Shown: piece after piece, positions 19,910 to 25,356 of the stretch
Layout of the letters: every line of letters starts with the position of its first letter
Numbering within the stretch: position 1 is the first letter of the stretch
Origin: a virus
DNA length: 64,000 bases
Strand: one strand, 5' to 3'
Virus record (IMG/VR): IMGVR_UViG_3300025646_000024
Coordinates: 1 to 64,000 of that record
Translations under genes and position numbers: made by a program
The notes under the pieces: generated by a model
Told to the model about the DNA's origin: nothing
Databases searched by the model: none
The model's input: the letters and a program-made list of their open reading frames with translations, nothing else

Positions 19910-20075
19910 AAGTATCTGAAATGTTCGGAGGTGTAGCAGTCTTGGCCCGCAGTATATCACATCACGCCGAATTTGTCAAGCCCCCCAGCCCAAAAAACCC
20001 ATAAGGACTCCAAATCATTCCGAGGCCACCAATAAGTATTACTAATATAAGCATTCCAAATCCCTCCGAGTCCAT

Positions 20076-20131
20076 TCATTAGCATTACTAATCACAGACC
20101 CCTTGACATACCACCCAGGATCAGGTATATT
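20076..20131 (+). promoter_or_regulatory. Operator-like palindrome and promoter TTGACA-N17-TATATT
   Basis: TCATTAGCATTACTAATCA (20076-20094) is an imperfect copy of the repeated operator. TTGACA (20103-20108) and TATATT (20126-20131) follow with 17-bp spacing. The predicted RNA start is near 20138. Confidence 0.65.
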
Positions 20132-20158
20132 ACATATGTCACTGAGACACCCCAACCC

Positions 20159-20353
20159 ATGAACTACCCAGACGTGGTACAATTCTTCAGCCCATCCATG
20201 AAACAAGATGAGATGATTGAAGTATTAACAGAAGAACTTTATAGTAATAACTACAAACTAATGGAAATGATTATTGAGGAATATGTAACCTCTATGGATA
20301 GTGAACAGTTGACTCATTTAGAATGTTTTATCAATAACAACCTGACTGATTAG
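20159..20353 (+). CDS. Small acidic helical protein (64 aa)
   Basis: First gene after the candidate origin, driven by the promoter at 20103. The sequence QDEMIEVLTEELYSNNYKLM then EEYVTSMDSEQLTHLECFI is helical and acidic, with a layout like that of the protein at 21327 (MxxMVYDTLIDNLSSYSDEEL). I recall similar short acidic proteins in cyanophages without known function. The palindromic operator of the next unit overlaps its stop. Confidence 0.6.
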   Translation: MNYPDVVQFFSPSMKQDEMIEVLTEELYSNNYKLMEMIIEEYVTSMDSEQLTHLECFINNNLTD

Positions 20354-20424
20354 TAACACTTATGGCTCAGGGGGTTGACTCCAGCCCCAATTCAGGCCAT
20401 ACTTGAATCGTTCACCACCTGAAC
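20347..20424 (+). promoter_or_regulatory. Operator, hairpin/-35, -10 and 5' hairpin module (copy 1)
   Basis: A degenerate palindrome TGATTAGTAACACTTATGG (20347-20365) overlaps the stop. After 9 nt comes TTGACT (20375-20380), lying in a GGGGTTG/CAGCCCC hairpin (20371-20388), then 17 bp, then CATACT (20398-20403). The predicted RNA starts at GTTCA (20410), which can pair with TGAAC (20420-20424). The ATG is 2 nt further. Confidence 0.65.
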
Positions 20425-20426
20425 CC

Positions 20427-20702
20427 ATGAAACTCACCACCGAGCAAACTCAAGACCTGCTGACTGCACATTGCTATCGAGTTATTGATAACATGGATGC
20501 AGATGATTTGTTTAGCTATGCTATGCAACTCATGATGCAATCTTTTGACAAGAATCCTGGCCAAGGTGATACAGATGTTGAAGGATTGATTTCTGACATC
20601 TGGATTGCAGAAGATGAGGATGATGATAGTGCTCAAGAGTTTATTGCTGGTGTTCTAGGTAATGAACTCGCAGAGGAGATTGTAAAGACTACTCAATTCT
20701 AA
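20427..20702 (+). CDS. Acidic protein A of duplicated cassette (91 aa)
   Basis: The start is ATG 20427. An upstream TTG would begin inside the -10 region. The product MKLTTEQTQDLLTAHCYRVI ... IAEDEDDDSAQEF is acidic and helical and about two-thirds identical by eye to the protein at 21590, including the motif EDEDDDS. It is the first gene of a three-gene cassette that is repeated as a unit. Role unknown. The acidic Asp/Glu cluster could mimic nucleic acid or bind metal. Confidence 0.75.
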   Translation: MKLTTEQTQDLLTAHCYRVIDNMDADDLFSYAMQLMMQSFDKNPGQGDTDVEGLISDIWIAEDEDDDSAQEFIAGVLGNELAEEIVKTTQF

Positions 20703-20711
20703 TTATTAACA

Positions 20712-20840
20712 ATGGAAACTAGCTTCGATTTCCCTGAACTAGAGACTGAATGGCAGGATGACATGTTAATTCCTGCAGATGATGACTATGAAAGTGAACA
20801 ACACTTTCAGCAGTTTATTAACTCCAACACTGATTATTGA
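20712..20840 (+). CDS. Small acidic protein B of duplicated cassette (42 aa)
   Basis: The sequence contains WQDDMLIPADDD and ends QQFINSNTDY. The paralogue at 21866 shares WQDDMLIPADDD and SQFINSNTDY almost exactly, which strongly supports that this short frame is a real gene. It is strongly acidic. No known family. Confidence 0.7.
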   Translation: METSFDFPELETEWQDDMLIPADDDYESEQHFQQFINSNTDY

Positions 20841-20845
20841 TTATT

Positions 20846-20986
20846 ATGTCTAAAGCACTTCTGGTTTCAATGCTTCGCAAAGGTCAAACTGGCAATGAGA
20901 TTCTCACGATTCTTAACATGCTCGCCAGTGAAGATGAAGACATTAGTAATACTAATGAACCAACTCTAGATGAGATTGAGTTCTGA
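20846..20986 (+). CDS. Small protein C of duplicated cassette (46 aa)
   Basis: MSKALLVSMLRKGQTGNEIL and TILNMLASEDED... match the paralogue at 22006 (MSTEVLISMLRKGKNGEQIL, TILDMITGEDD), including the ending DEIEF/EEIEF. Conservation between the copies confirms coding. Its ISNTNE codons contain another TTAGTAnTACTAA palindrome (20941-20957), and its stop begins the operator at 20984. Confidence 0.7.
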   Translation: MSKALLVSMLRKGQTGNEILTILNMLASEDEDISNTNEPTLDEIEF

Positions 20987-21060
20987 TTAGTATTACTAAT
21001 CATTCAGGGGGTTGACAAGACCCTGAAAATCGGTTAAGTTACCTTTGTTCACTTCTGAAC
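20984..21060 (+). promoter_or_regulatory. Operator, hairpin/-35, -10 and 5' hairpin module (copy 2)
   Basis: A perfect palindrome TGATTAGTATTACTAATCA (20984-21002) starts at the stop TGA. 9 nt later TTGACA (21012-21017) lies in the loop of TTCAGGG/CCCTGAA. TAAGTT (21035-21040) follows after 17 bp. The predicted RNA begins GTTCACTTCTGAAC (21047-21060), a terminal hairpin. Confidence 0.7.
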
Positions 21061-21067
21061 CACTCCA

Positions 21068-21250
21068 ATGGCTCTGATTCTCGACACCAGCAATCAGTAC
21101 AACTCTGTTGCAAACCATGACTACAAAATGACATGGTGTGCATCTTGGGTTGACCATTATAATTTCCTTGCAGGTATTAGCTTTAATACTGAAGCTGAAA
21201 CTGCAATGTATAAAGAAGAGATGATGGAATATCTCTGCTATGATGTCTGA
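21068..21250 (+). CDS. Small hypothetical protein (60 aa)
   Basis: MALILDTSNQYNSVANHDYK then MTWCASWVDHYNFLAGISFN looks like a small alpha/beta protein with several aromatic residues. It ends MMEYLCYDV. Single-gene unit between two copies of the operator-promoter module. Not recognised. Confidence 0.6.
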   Translation: MALILDTSNQYNSVANHDYKMTWCASWVDHYNFLAGISFNTEAETAMYKEEMMEYLCYDV

Positions 21251-21324
21251 TTAGTATTACTAATCAATCGGGGGGTTGACACCTCAACCCCCACCTGCTA
21301 CATTATCAATGTTCACTACTGAAC
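21248..21324 (+). promoter_or_regulatory. Operator, hairpin/-35, -10 and 5' hairpin module (copy 3)
   Basis: The same perfect 19-bp palindrome (21248-21266) starts at the stop. TTGACA (21276-21281) lies across the right end of the 5' arm and the loop of a perfect 9-bp hairpin GGGGGTTGA/TCAACCCCC (21271-21292). TACATT (21299-21304) follows 17 bp later. RNA would start GTTCACTACTGAAC (21311-21324). Confidence 0.72.
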
Positions 21325-21326
21325 CC

Positions 21327-21512
21327 ATGACCAACACTTTTGACCGTGATTCGCTGATTGAAACCTATGTTCAGCAGCTTATTGATGGTATGGACATGAA
21401 GACTATGGAGCGTATGGTTTATGATACCTTGATTGACAATCTTTCTTCCTATTCTGATGAAGAACTGATTACAGAGGTTGAAGAATACAATCCCGAACTG
21501 TTGGAGGATTGA
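21327..21512 (+). CDS. Small acidic protein (61 aa)
   Basis: ATG 21327, directly after the 5' hairpin. MTNTFDRDSLIETYVQQLID ... MERMVYDTLIDNLSSYSDEE then LITEVEEYNPELLED matches a pattern I associate with a very common short cyanophage protein (YSxEELxxEVxEYYPELL) of unknown function. Acidic and helical. Single-gene unit. Confidence 0.7.
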   Translation: MTNTFDRDSLIETYVQQLIDGMDMKTMERMVYDTLIDNLSSYSDEELITEVEEYNPELLED

Positions 21513-21577
21513 TCAGCATTACTAATCAATCGGGGGGTTGACAGGGATCAATCCCCATGCCATACTTACATCGTTCA
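21510..21577 (+). promoter_or_regulatory. Operator, hairpin/-35, -10 module (copy 4)
   Basis: TGATCAGCATTACTAATCA (21510-21528) starts at the stop TGA. 9 nt on is TTGACA (21538-21543) in a GGGGTTGA/TCAA-T-CCCC hairpin. CATACT (21561-21566) follows after 17 bp. GTTCA starts at 21573. Its partner TGAAC (21591-21595) overlaps the start codon here. Confidence 0.68.
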
Positions 21578-21589
21578 CCACACAAGGCC

Positions 21590-21862
21590 ATGAACCTCAC
21601 TTCTGAACAGGTCAAAGATCTCTGTCAGGCACATTGTTATCGTGTCATTGAACAAATGAACCACGATGATTTAATTAGCTATGCTGTACAGATGATGTAC
21701 ATGTCATTTGAAAAGAATCCTGGTGATGGTGACATTGATGTTGAAATGTTGGTTTCTGACATCTATGTTGCTGAAGATGAAGATGATGATTCTGTGTATG
21801 AATTTGTTTCTGGCACAGTAGGTGAAGAGATTGCTGAACAAGTTATTAACTATCAATTCTGA
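21590..21862 (+). CDS. Acidic protein A' (second cassette copy, 90 aa)
   Basis: Paralogue of the gene at 20427. They share LTxEQ, AHCYRVI, the DL(F/I)SYA segment, SF(D/E)KNPG.GD, SDI, AEDEDDDS and the final QF. ATG 21590 is preferred to an in-frame ATG at 21557 because the latter lies before the predicted RNA start. Divergence is spread over the whole length, suggesting an old duplication with both copies kept functional. Confidence 0.75.
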   Translation: MNLTSEQVKDLCQAHCYRVIEQMNHDDLISYAVQMMYMSFEKNPGDGDIDVEMLVSDIYVAEDEDDDSVYEFVSGTVGEEIAEQVINYQF

Positions 21863-21865
21863 ATC

Positions 21866-22000
21866 ATGGACACTTATGATTTCGCTGAACTTGAGGCTGA
21901 AGTATTTGACTGGCAGGATGATATGTTGATTCCTGCCGATGATGATGCTGAAGCTGACAAACATTTCAGCCAGTTTATTAACTCCAACACTGATTATTGA
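21866..22000 (+). CDS. Small acidic protein B' (second cassette copy, 44 aa)
   Basis: Copy of the gene at 20712. The core WQDDMLIPADDD and the end FINSNTDY are identical. The N-terminal part differs (MDTYDFAELEAEVFD). Three bases separate it from protein A', and five bases follow before protein C', the same spacing as in the first cassette. Confidence 0.7.
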   Translation: MDTYDFAELEAEVFDWQDDMLIPADDDAEADKHFSQFINSNTDY

Positions 22001-22005
22001 TTATT

Positions 22006-22134
22006 ATGTCTACAGAAGTTCTGATTTCGATGCTTCGCAAGGGAAAGAATGGTGAGCAAATTCTCACTATTCTCGACATGATTACTGGTGAGGATGATAC
22101 TGCAGAGCCCACATCTGAAGAGATTGAGTTCTGA
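22006..22134 (+). CDS. Small protein C' (second cassette copy, 42 aa)
   Basis: Copy of the gene at 20846 with the same opening plan and the same ending EIEF, but lacking four residues of the linker, so the palindrome that lies inside the first copy's coding sequence is absent here. The stop again starts a perfect operator. Confidence 0.7.
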   Translation: MSTEVLISMLRKGKNGEQILTILDMITGEDDTAEPTSEEIEF

Positions 22135-22188
22135 TTAGTATTACTAATCATTCAAGGGGTTGACAAACTCAGCCCCATCCTGTAAATT
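22132..22188 (+). promoter_or_regulatory. Operator, hairpin/-35, -10 module (copy 5)
   Basis: A perfect palindrome (22132-22150) starts at the stop, then 9 nt, then TTGACA (22160-22165) within a GGGGTTGA/TCAGCCCC hairpin (22156-22176). 17 bp further is TAAATT (22183-22188). The leader GTACACCTGCTGAAC at 22196 is a weakened version of the GTTCA...TGAAC stem. Confidence 0.68.
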
Positions 22189-22215
22189 ATTAACCGTACA
22201 CCTGCTGAACACATC

Positions 22216-22479
22216 ATGGCAACTGCAATCGCTCCTGTACATCGTCAGTTTACTAAAGAGCAATCTAGTGCTATTCATTCTATTACTATCCCTGGTGATA
22301 GTAATGATGTTTTTATTAACTATCATAGCAATGCAGATAAAGTTTACAACTTCACTGCATCAGATAGTTACATTGAATTCCTAAGTGATCTTCTCACTAA
22401 TGATGAGATCCTGAAGAATGTTAGCATTGGTTCTACTATTGCTGATGGGCGACGGACTGAAGAACTGAAGTCTGTCTGA
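22216..22479 (+). CDS. KTSC-like small protein (87 aa)
   Basis: The segment SSAIHSITIPGDSNDVFINY then NADKVYNFTASDSYIEFLSD resembles the KTSC domain (SSAI-x-x-I-x-Y ... V-x-x-x-Y ... Y-x-F ... F). KTSC domains are short beta domains found alone or fused to other proteins, with no firmly known function. It is a single-gene unit closed by the strong terminator at 22490. Confidence 0.55.
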   Translation: MATAIAPVHRQFTKEQSSAIHSITIPGDSNDVFINYHSNADKVYNFTASDSYIEFLSDLLTNDEILKNVSIGSTIADGRRTEELKSV

Positions 22480-22489
22480 TAGAATCTAT

Positions 22490-22512
22490 GGGGGGTGAGA
22501 TTCCCCCCTTTT
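22490..22512 (+). terminator. Intrinsic terminator
   Basis: G6 (22490-22495), a 7-nt loop and C6 (22503-22508) are followed by TTTT. Lies 10 nt after the KTSC-like gene. Confidence 0.75.
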
Positions 22513-22531
22513 CATTACATTATTACAGATT

Positions 22532-22615
22532 GTGACAGCTGAACTCATTGCAGCCCTGATCATGCTTAAACTGTTGAACACAGCCCATCGCAAACTCTCA
22601 CAATGGATCCGATGA
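22532..22615 (+). CDS. Micro-protein with membrane segment (27 aa)
   Basis: A GTG-initiated frame, VTAELIAALIMLKLLNTAHR plus KLSQWIR, has a hydrophobic centre and basic end. Its TGA overlaps an ATG at 22612 (ATGA), the coupling used throughout this genome. That suggests the next protein starts at 22612. Confidence 0.4.
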   Translation: MTAELIAALIMLKLLNTAHRKLSQWIR

Positions 22616-22794
22616 TTTCTGTTCAGCCTATCAGCAAAAAGGCCAAAAACAGGTTCGCTAATCTAATGGAATCTTGCGAGCATTGTATTGTTGAACAACA
22701 CAAAGGAGATAAAGTCTTTCTGCGTAGTCTAAATGGCAGAAACTTCTTCTGGGTTAATGTACACCACGATCAGGATTGGCTGTTGGAGATGTAA
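22612..22794 (+). CDS. Small hypothetical protein (60 aa)
   Basis: MISVQPISKKAKNRFANLME then SCEHCIVEQHKGDKVFLRSL matches the pattern of a short conserved cyanophage protein (QPISKKAKNRFAN-M ... FLxSxNGxxFFW) of unknown function. ATG 22612 overlaps the preceding micro-gene's stop. An in-frame ATG at 22603 would add three residues. Confidence 0.65.
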   Translation: MISVQPISKKAKNRFANLMESCEHCIVEQHKGDKVFLRSLNGRNFFWVNVHHDQDWLLEM

Positions 22795-22814
22795 TTATTT
22801 CGGATTGTGAACAT

Positions 22815-22848
22815 GGGGGCATCCAAGCCCCCAGCCATGCTGTAGGAT
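22815..22848 (+). promoter_or_regulatory. GC hairpin followed by -10 TAGGAT
   Basis: The GGGGGC/GCCCCC hairpin (22815-22832) is followed 10 nt later by TAGGAT (22843-22848), preceded by TGC-TG. The upstream sequence TTATTTCGGATTGTGAACA is repeated before the hairpin at 23811, so both belong to one promoter class lacking TTGACA. Confidence 0.5.
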
Positions 22849-22873
22849 TGATGAGTCAACCGCAAACGACACC

Positions 22874-23038
22874 GTGACCAGCCAAAACCCCTACGTTCAG
22901 CAGCTGCAAGCCCAGGGCAAGGAGCCCAGCAAGGCTGCTGCCCCTAAGCGGACCTTCCCTTGCACCATCGGTGCTCGGACCTTCCACACCGAGGAGCAGT
23001 ATCAGGAAGCCCTGCACGAGTTTCTGAACGGGTACTGA
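22874..23038 (+). CDS. Small GC-rich protein with GTG start (54 aa)
   Basis: GTG 22874 overlaps the stop of a tiny upstream frame starting at ATG 22851 (MSQPQTTP). The product VTSQNPYVQQLQAQGKEPSK then RTFPCTIGARTFHTEEQYQE has a short basic, beta-type core and a helical end. GC content and codon use (GCC, CTG, CAG) differ from the AT-rich genes to the left. No recognised family. Confidence 0.55.
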   Translation: MTSQNPYVQQLQAQGKEPSKAAAPKRTFPCTIGARTFHTEEQYQEALHEFLNGY

Positions 23039-23091
23039 TAAGCAACGCTAATCAGTCGGGGGCTCCACGAGCCCCCACCAGCTGCTAGACT
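23036..23091 (+). promoter_or_regulatory. Operator variant, hairpin and -10 TAGACT (copy 6)
   Basis: TGATAAGCAACGCTAATCA (23036-23054) again starts at a stop TGA. The perfect hairpin GGGGGCTC/GAGCCCCC (23058-23076) occupies the place of the -35, but TTGACA is missing. TAGACT is at 23086-23091 and GTTCAC at 23099. Confidence 0.58.
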
Positions 23092-23113
23092 TTTCTCAGT
23101 TCACACCCAAGCC

Positions 23114-23782
23114 ATGAACTTCGCCCTCACCGCCATCAGCAGCAACGCTAAGACTGGCCCGATCCCCACCAGCACTAGCAGCCGTGAGACCTGCCCCAGC
23201 ACCTGCCCCTTTTACGACAAAGGGTGCTACGCTAAGTCTGGCCCCCAGAACATTCACTGGAAAAAGGTTACTGAAGGTGAGCGTGGTGTAAACTTTCAAG
23301 AGTTTACAACTGCAATCCGTAAGCTTCAGCGAGGCCAACTCTGGCGGCACAATGTATCTGGTGATCTGCCACACATTCTGGGTGACATTAACGCACCTAT
23401 GGTGGAAGCTCTCGCTGATGCAAACCGTGGCCGCAAAGGTTACACCTACACCCACCACATTCTGAATGATCATAACCTAAAGGTCATTCAGGAAGCTAAC
23501 AGCAAAGGCTTCACGATTAACGCTTCCACTGAAGACGTAGAGGTGGCTGATGCAGTGATGACAGAGCACGGTATTCCTGCTGTTGCTGTTGTCAAGTCTG
23601 ACAAAACAGATAGATTCTACAAAACAGAATCAGGTCGCAAAGTTGTCACCTGCCCCGCTACAATTCATGAGAATGTAACTTGTGCAACCTGTAAGCTTTG
23701 TGCAAAGTCTGACCGAGACTTTATCATTGCATTCCCTGCACATGGCAATGCAAAGAAAACAGTGAACGAGATTGTCGCCTAA
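23114..23782 (+). CDS. DUF7227-like cysteine-rich protein (222 aa)
   Basis: The opening SNAKTGPIPTSTSSRETCPS then TCPFYDKGCYAKSGP, the middle QLWRHNVSGDLP and TYTHH, and the C-terminal VTCATCKLCAKSDRDFIIAF PAHG correspond to a phage/plasmid family I know as DUF7227, with four or more conserved Cys that may hold a metal or Fe-S centre. The fold is probably a TIM-barrel-like domain, but function is not established. The first 150 nt are GC-rich while the rest is AT-rich, suggesting a mosaic gene. Confidence 0.7.
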   Translation: MNFALTAISSNAKTGPIPTSTSSRETCPSTCPFYDKGCYAKSGPQNIHWKKVTEGERGVNFQEFTTAIRKLQRGQLWRHNVSGDLPHILGDINAPMVEALADANRGRKGYTYTHHILNDHNLKVIQEANSKGFTINASTEDVEVADAVMTEHGIPAVAVVKSDKTDRFYKTESGRKVVTCPATIHENVTCATCKLCAKSDRDFIIAFPAHGNAKKTVNEIVA

Positions 23783-23810
23783 AGTATAATTATTTCGGAT
23801 TGTGAACAAT

Positions 23811-23852
23811 CGGGTCTGGGGCATCGCCAGCCCCCACCCGATGCTGTAGAAT
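23811..23852 (+). promoter_or_regulatory. Compound GC hairpin and -10 TAGAAT
   Basis: CGGGT..GGGGC pairs with GCCCC.ACCCG (23811-23840). TAGAAT (23847-23852) follows in the context ATGCTGTAGAAT, nearly identical to ATGCTGTAGGAT at 22837-22848. Confidence 0.5.
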
Positions 23853-23896
23853 ACGATCAAGCGAGGCAAGGGACCTCGCACAACCCACCCGAGACA

Positions 23897-24211
23897 ATGA
23901 CCAGCTCTGACCGTCTGACCCGTACCAGCATCCCCACCGTGGTGGCTGTTGCCATTGCCAAGGTCACTCTGCTGAAACCCCACGTTATCGGCAGGCACCG
24001 TGCACAGTGGCTGTTCGATCTGGCCACCAGTGAGACTGCTCTCAAGGAGGAGCGCAAGCTGGGCCGTAAGGCACTGCAGATCGCTGCCGATGCTGCTGGC
24101 CGCAGCGTGATCACCCTGGCTGATGGTCGCACCATCGGCAACCGAGTCTACAGCAAGGCCAGCAACCGCAGGCTAGTTCGCTGGAGCCAGGATCGCCCTA
24201 GCGCAGTCTGA
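23897..24211 (+). CDS. GC-rich hypothetical protein (104 aa)
   Basis: MTSSDRLTRTSIPTVVAVAI then a basic, Ala/Arg-rich helical protein (TALKEERKLGRKALQIAADA) ending RRLVRWSQDRPSAV. The high Arg and Ala content and GC-rich codons are like those of the small genes to 26.2 kb and unlike the flanks. A nucleic-acid-binding role is possible from its charge but not shown. Confidence 0.55.
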   Translation: MTSSDRLTRTSIPTVVAVAIAKVTLLKPHVIGRHRAQWLFDLATSETALKEERKLGRKALQIAADAAGRSVITLADGRTIGNRVYSKASNRRLVRWSQDRPSAV

Positions 24212-24225
24212 CAAGTGGCACAAGG

Positions 24226-24250
24226 GGGCTTGACAGCAAGCCCTTTTTTT
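24226..24250 (+). terminator. Intrinsic terminator containing TTGACA
   Basis: The GGGCTTG/CAAGCCC hairpin (24226-24243) with loop ACAG is followed by T7. TTGACA (24230-24235) lies within it, but no matching -10 is evident 17 bp downstream. The stretch 24251-24457 shows no convincing gene. Confidence 0.75.
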
Positions 24251-24457
24251 GTCTTTTTTTATTAACTATTTTATGGCAGGGGGCGTGGCGACCATTTCAT
24301 CATCAGGCTTACCCCAGCCCTCTCTCGGTTGTGAAACTATCCTAGCACGGCACCAGCCCACTAGGACAGCTCCAAACCAGTTCAGCCACTGGCACAAGAC
24401 CCCTAGACTCTGGCCAGGATCTGTGCGATTCTATAAAGGTCAAACAAAGGCAACCCC

Positions 24458-24607
24458 ATGAATCCCTTTCTCACTGATTCACAAGTGGAAGAACTGAATA
24501 CAATGGGTTACATTGAATTGACTGAAGAATTATTAAGCGTTATATTTAATACTACCAATGTAGTTTGGGAGAATGATATTCTGGTAGACAAGAATTATTA
24601 TCAATAA
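24458..24607 (+). CDS. Small acidic protein (49 aa)
   Basis: ATG 24458 starts MNPFLTDSQVEELNTMGYIE, followed by LTEELLSVIFNTTNVVWEND; acidic and helical. It is AT-rich and contrasts with the GC-rich genes on both sides. Presumably expressed from a promoter in the 246-bp gap upstream. Not recognised. Confidence 0.5.
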   Translation: MNPFLTDSQVEELNTMGYIELTEELLSVIFNTTNVVWENDILVDKNYYQ

Positions 24608-24642
24608 TACAAAATTATTAACCGTAATAGGTAATACTTAAC

Positions 24643-24755
24643 CATACATTCCCCCATACACATAGGGGCACAATGTATGATTAAAGCACACACCTAGGCC
24701 AGTCCAGAGACTGGCCACCAGCTGGCCCAGACCCCACCAGCCCACCTGCTATACT
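24643..24755 (+). promoter_or_regulatory. Two hairpins and a -10 TATACT
   Basis: CATACATT/AATGTATG (24643-24650 with 24672-24679) encloses CCCC/GGGG. GGCCAGTC/GACTGGCC (24697-24716) is a perfect 8-bp hairpin. TATACT (24750-24755) in CCTGCTATACT precedes GTTCAG at 24763 and the ATG at 24778. Confidence 0.5.
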
Positions 24756-24777
24756 GATCTCAGTTCAGCCAAAGGCC

Positions 24778-24987
24778 ATGATCGCCAACCACGCCACCGC
24801 ACAAGACTTCGCCAACTGGGAAGCCAAGGCCAAGGCCATGACCATGGCTGAGCTGCTATGGTCGGCACAGGATGCTCGCAAGGCCGAACAGGCGATGCGA
24901 GGCTGGAACCCCATCGCTGAGGGTCGCTACAGCGATGAGGCAAGCACCTATGGCGATGAGATCCGCCGCCGCAGGGCCAGAGCCTGA
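24778..24987 (+). CDS. Conserved small phage protein (69 aa)
   Basis: The sequence MTMAELLWSAQDARKAEQAM then RGWNPIAEGRYSDEASTYGD EIRRRR matches a pattern I recall as common in T4-like cyanophages (L-x-Y/W-S-x-x-D-A-x-K-A...GWNPx-x-EG-Y-x-DEASTY). The function is unknown. GC-rich. It lies in its own unit behind the TATACT at 24750. Confidence 0.7.
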   Translation: MIANHATAQDFANWEAKAKAMTMAELLWSAQDARKAEQAMRGWNPIAEGRYSDEASTYGDEIRRRRARA

Positions 24988-25144
24988 GCTGGCCCAGGGC
25001 CACCTGGCCCACTGGCACACTCCAAACCCCAGTGGGCCAGCTCCAAACCCGTCACAGTGTGACAATCCAAAAAGCTGCACAAGCCCCTGTTGCCAGCTGC
25101 CGCTTGGGCCTGCTAGTGTTGATCACGTACACCGCACTACAGCG

Positions 25145-25348
25145 ATGCAACCCACCGTCACCCTGACCCTGACCGCTTGGGAGGCCGAGCAGCTGCGCCG
25201 CATGGCCTTCGACTCCAGTTCCTACTGGTTCGGCATCCTGCAGGAGGCATTCAACGACCCTGCCAACACCAGGGATCGGGAAGCCATTGAGCGCCTGTGG
25301 CGTCAAAGCGGGGCCATGGCCCAGCGCCTGGGTGAGCTGATCGGCTGA
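25145..25348 (+). CDS. GC-rich hypothetical protein (67 aa)
   Basis: ATG 25145 gives MQPTVTLTLTAWEAEQLRRM then AFDSSSYWFGILQEAFNDPA. A beta strand followed by helices with Leu/Arg resembles a ribbon-helix-helix-like layout, though not convincingly. Upstream (24988-25144) there is a perfect palindrome GTCACAGTGTGAC (25051-25063) and a TAGTGT in CCTGCTAGTGT near 25110. Confidence 0.55.
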   Translation: MQPTVTLTLTAWEAEQLRRMAFDSSSYWFGILQEAFNDPANTRDREAIERLWRQSGAMAQRLGELIG

Positions 25349-25356
25349 TCAACCAC

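Larger units (their letters stand above)
19621..20158 (+). other. Gene-free AT-rich region, candidate replication origin
   Basis: The only gene-free stretch over 300 bp in the window. In order it holds three DnaA-box 9-mers in a large inverted repeat (19629-19682), an AT-rich segment, three and a half 42-bp tandem repeats (19753-19909), scattered CTCCGAG motifs in both orientations (also near 19923, 20020 and 20065), two palindromes related to the TTAGTAnTACTAA operator, and a promoter at 20103. Reading frames here on either strand are made of the repeats and look non-coding. Confidence 0.6.

Noticed and set aside
19697-19960. Reading frames on both strands across the 42-bp repeats, giving repeated peptides such as LTHSEAYSIRL
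   Set aside because: They only translate the tandem repeat, have no start context, and lie in the candidate origin.
20984-22150. Palindromes as attachment or recombination sites
   Set aside because: No integrase is present, and the fixed 9-nt distance to -35 boxes favours an operator.
23096-23473. 125-codon minus-strand frame opposite the DUF7227-like gene
   Set aside because: Shadow of the GC-rich opposite strand, Ala/Gly-rich with no start signal or family.
24249-24461. 70-codon + strand frame between the terminator at 24226 and the gene at 24458
   Set aside because: Composition is not protein-like (runs of Pro, Ser and Thr with no pattern) and it begins in the terminator T-tract. An ATGA overlap with the next gene is present but seems fortuitous.
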